DNA from: Oscillospiraceae bacterium
GTDB lineage: Bacteria; Bacillota; Clostridia; Oscillospirales; Oscillospiraceae
Assembly: GCA_017519005.1 (NCBI GenBank)
Contig: JAFWTG010000027.1
Coordinates: forward strand, 1-33,307
Length of the DNA stretch: 33,307 nucleotides
Direction of reading: 5' to 3'
The notes beneath the pieces are model-generated. The model was not told where the DNA came from and did not search any database. It saw nothing but the letters and a program-made list of their open reading frames with translations. A program made the position numbers and the translations under genes. Shown piece after piece: positions 31,114 to 33,307 of the stretch; within the stretch, counting starts at the first letter, position 1; the number at the start of each line of letters is the position of its first letter.

Positions 31114-32460
31114 ATGGAAGAAAAGGTCTTTCGGTATATCCGGGAGAACGCTTTACTGGAGGCGGGCGACGACGTGACCGTGGCTCTGTCCGGCGGGGCG
31201 GATTCCGTGGCCCTGCTCCGGGTGCTGCGGGTACTGGCCCCCAGGCTGGGGATTACGCTGCGGGCGGCCCACTTCCACCACGGCATCCGGGGCGCGGAGG
31301 CGGACCGGGACGCGGCGTTCTGCCGCGCCCTGTGCGTCGGCTGGGAGATTCCCTTTTCCCTGGGCCGGGGCGACGCGCCCGCCCGGGCGAAGCAGAGCGG
31401 CGAGAGTCTGGAGGAGGCCGCCCGGATCCTGCGCTACGAATTTTTGCAGCAGACCGCGCCCGGCAAAATCGCAACGGCCCACAACGCCGACGACAACGCG
31501 GAAACCCTGCTGCTGCATCTGATTCGGGGGACCGGCCCCCGGGGTCTGGGCGGCATCCCGCCCCGGCGGGACCGCATCGTTCGCCCGCTGCTGAGCTGTA
31601 CCCGGGCCGAGATCGAGGCCCTGCTGGAGCGGGAGGGCCTGCCCCACGTGGAGGACGGCTCCAACGCCTCCGACGACTGCCTCCGCAACCGCCTGCGCCA
31701 CCGGGTCCTGCCCCTGCTGCGGGCGGAGAATCCCGGTCTGGCCCGGACCCTGGGCCGGACTGCCGCGCTGGTCCGGGCGGAGGACGAGTACCTGTCCCGC
31801 CTGGCCGCCGCCGCGGCGGCGGCCTGCAAATCGGAGGCGGGCTGGTCCTGCGGGCAGCTGCTGGCCCTGGACCCGGTGCTGCGCCGCCGCGTTCTGCTGG
31901 GCATGCTGCGGGAGCTGGGGTTGGAGAACCCCTCCTCCGTATACGTGGAGGCTCTGGAGGAGCTGCTGCGCGGGGGACCCTCCGCGCAGCTCCGGCTGCC
32001 GGGCGCCGTGACAGCCTTCCGGGAATACGACCGCCTTCGCTTCGGACCCGCAAAAGCGCTTCCGGCTCTGCCCCGGACGCCGCTGGCAATCCCCGGCAGG
32101 ACGGTCCTGCCCGGCGGAATGGGGGAAATCTCCTGTACCGTTACAAAAAATTCATATTTCGGCAAAAAAAACCTTACCACCTTCGCCCTGAAGTGTGATA
32201 TGATATCCGGGCGTGAGATCTGTGTCCGGGGCAGAGCCCCCGGCGACCGGCTCACGCTGCCCGGCGGCTCCAGGTCTCTGAAGGCCCTGATGATCGACCG
32301 GAAGCTCCCGGCCCGGCTGCGGGCCGCCGTTCCGGTGCTTGTCGCGGAGGACCGGCCCATCGCCGTCTTCGGCGTCGGCGCGGACCCCGCCTGGACCGCC
32401 TCCCCCGACGAGGAAGCCCTGACCGTCCGTTATCACGGTCCCCTGATTCCCGATCCCTGA
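31114..32460 (+). CDS. tilS: tRNA(Ile)-lysidine synthase TilS
   Basis: A 448-residue enzyme that adds lysine to C34 of tRNA-Ile(CAU), so that it reads AUA instead of AUG. The ATP-pyrophosphatase loop [15 protein letters not shown] is at 24-38 (SGGxDS motif), followed by [20 protein letters not shown] near 55 and [21 protein letters not shown] near 125, typical of TilS. The C-terminal domain (about 370-448) is present. The ATG at 31114 is preferred to an in-frame TTG at 31093 inside the repeat. The last residues and the stop lie in another heptad array (32444-32464). ftsH follows directly; the hpt gene often found between them is missing. Confidence 0.95.
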   Translation: MEEKVFRYIRENALLEAGDDVTVALSGGADSVALLRVLRVLAPRLGITLRAAHFHHGIRGAEADRDAAFCRALCVGWEIPFSLGRGDAPARAKQSGESLEEAARILRYEFLQQTAPGKIATAHNADDNAETLLLHLIRGTGPRGLGGIPPRRDRIVRPLLSCTRAEIEALLEREGLPHVEDGSNASDDCLRNRLRHRVLPLLRAENPGLARTLGRTAALVRAEDEYLSRLAAAAAAACKSEAGWSCGQLLALDPVLRRRVLLGMLRELGLENPSSVYVEALEELLRGGPSAQLRLPGAVTAFREYDRLRFGPAKALPALPRTPLAIPGRTVLPGGMGEISCTVTKNSYFGKKNLTTFALKCDMISGREICVRGRAPGDRLTLPGGSRSLKALMIDRKLPARLRAAVPVLVAEDRPIAVFGVGADPAWTASPDEEALTVRYHGPLIPDP

Positions 32461-32464
32461 TCCC
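32444..32464 (+). repeat. Heptad array TGATCCC x3 over the tilS stop codon
   Basis: Units TGATTCC, CGATCCC, TGATCCC. The third unit contains the TGA stop of tilS (32458-32460), so the final residues LIPDP come from the repeat. It shares the unit TGATCCC with the array at 6945-6972. Confidence 0.72.
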
Positions 32465-32489
32465 TTTACTGATAGAGAGGAAGACGCCC

Positions 32490-33307
32490 ATGAACCCGAA
32501 AAAACCGCAGACCTCCCGGCGCGGGCCAGTCATCATCTACATGGTCCTGATGCTGTTGATGCTCTTTACCCTTTACAAGCTGGTGGACTCCGCCAGCGAC
32601 GTGGACCTCAAATACTCCGACGTGCTCAACCAATTCCGCAGCGGCAACGTGGAGGCCTTCGAGATCCAAAGCAACACCCTGAAAATGAAGGTGAAGGAGG
32701 AATTCCGGGGCCAGACCGTACTGAAGTACCGGCTCTATGATTTCTCCCTCTTCTACGCCGACCTGGGCGACACGATTACCGAGCAGCTCAAGAGCGGGAC
32801 CCTGAAGGAATACGACGTGCTGCCGGAGTCCCAGGGCGCCTGGCTGCTGACCAGCCTGCTGCCCATCGTCGTCATGGGGGGCATCTTCATCGTCGTCATG
32901 ATGGTGCTGATGAACCGCATGGGCGGCGGCGCGGGCGGCGCGATGAAGTTCAGCAAGGCCAACGCCAAGGTGGGCAAGCCCAACCGCAAGGTGACCTTTG
33001 CCGACGTGGCGGGCGCGGACGAGGAGAAGGCGGAGCTCCAGGAGATCGTGGAGTTCCTGCGGGATCCCGCCAAATATACCCGCCTGGGGGCCAAGGTCCC
33101 CAAGGGCGTGCTGCGGGTGGGCCCTCCGGGCACCGGCAAGACCCTGCTGGCCAAGGCCGTGGCCGGAGAGGCGGACGTGCAGTTCCTCTCCATCTCCGGC
33201 TCCGACTTCGTGGAGCTCTACGTGGGCGTCGGCGCGGGCCGTGTCCGCGACCTCTTTGACCAGGCCAAGAAGATGGCGCCCGCCATTATCTTCATCGACG
33301 AGATCGA
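32490..33307 (+). CDS. ftsH: ATP-dependent zinc metalloprotease FtsH, N-terminal part
   Basis: The first 272 residues of FtsH, the membrane-bound AAA+ protease that removes misfolded and regulatory membrane proteins. It runs off the window. Two transmembrane helices (about 12-30 and 112-136) flank the extracytoplasmic domain, followed by a Gly/Met-rich stretch ([17 protein letters not shown]), the [16 protein letters not shown] entry to the AAA domain, Walker A GPPGTGKT near 211-218 and the start of Walker B (IIFIDEI) at the edge. The pore loop reads [17 protein letters not shown], where FVEMFVGVGASRVRDLF is usual. The ATG at 32490 follows AGAGAGGAAG. The protease domain with HEXXH is beyond the window. 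Confidence 0.96.
   Translation, partial: MNPKKPQTSRRGPVIIYMVLMLLMLFTLYKLVDSASDVDLKYSDVLNQFRSGNVEAFEIQSNTLKMKVKEEFRGQTVLKYRLYDFSLFYADLGDTITEQLKSGTLKEYDVLPESQGAWLLTSLLPIVVMGGIFIVVMMVLMNRMGGGAGGAMKFSKANAKVGKPNRKVTFADVAGADEEKAELQEIVEFLRDPAKYTRLGAKVPKGVLRVGPPGTGKTLLAKAVAGEADVQFLSISGSDFVELYVGVGAGRVRDLFDQAKKMAPAIIFIDEI

Overview
The window is a visibly GC-rich (most codons end in G or C) stretch of chromosome from a Gram-positive, low-oxygen gut-type Firmicute. The best guess is a clostridium of the Oscillospiraceae/Oscillospirales. This rests on the gene set (der-plsY-gpsA, DnaD- and DnaC-type helicase loaders, GdpP-RplI-DnaB, TilS-FtsH, PlsY glycerolipid synthesis, a YolD-like protein), on strong AGGAGG ribosome sites, on consensus SigA promoters, and on an FAD-less molybdenum hydroxylase typical of anaerobes. 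It is inference from content; no rRNA or tRNA gene is present to fix the taxon.

Layout. 1-398: 3' end of gap (GAPDH) with a perfect 20-bp terminator hairpin. 458-3377 (minus): a YolD-like protein, a P-loop kinase fused to a CYTH domain, and an RluA-family pseudouridine synthase, separated by a repeat-bearing spacer with DnaA-box-like 9-mers. 3609-8104 (plus): yceD(DUF177)-rpmF, then der-plsY-gpsA, with a 478-bp repeat island between plsY and gpsA. 8142-11149 (minus): an ECF-type sigma factor and its large, membrane-anchored, probable anti-sigma partner. 11255-12484 (plus): a DUF362/ferredoxin protein. 12510-18146 (plus): a possible six-gene operon (acyl-CoA ligase, DUF1624/HGSNAT-like membrane acyltransferase, stand-alone E2-like acyltransferase fold, GT2 glycosyltransferase, DUF5662, HprK-like P-loop protein) whose promoter is built into a perfect 20-bp inverted repeat. 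18218-20231 (minus): DnaD-like and DnaC-like helicase-loading genes. 20347-21817 (plus): a membrane-anchored parvulin foldase. 21838-24504 (minus): 2Fe-2S molybdenum hydroxylase. 24511-26726 (minus): DUF1015-ispE. 26822-33307 (plus): DUF378, gdpP-rplI-dnaB-tilS and the 5' part of ftsH.

Most genes are core housekeeping: glycolysis, ribosome assembly, phospholipid synthesis (GpsA makes glycerol-3-phosphate, PlsY acylates it), replication loading (DnaD-like, DnaC-like and DnaB lie within 13 kb), isoprenoid synthesis, c-di-AMP turnover and tRNA-Ile2 modification.

The unusual material is in the spacers. Two families of small structured repeats recur. (a) GTAG-headed hairpins, alone or as inverted pairs, look like REP/REPIN elements; two of them differ by a compensatory stem change. 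(b) Nine short arrays have an exact 7-nt period. Six sit on or within five bases after a stop codon. Because 7 is 1 mod 3, the units that carry TGA or TAA place stops in successive frames. In three cases the array encodes the end or the beginning of a neighbouring protein. I regard these heptad arrays as the most interesting and least explained feature of the window.
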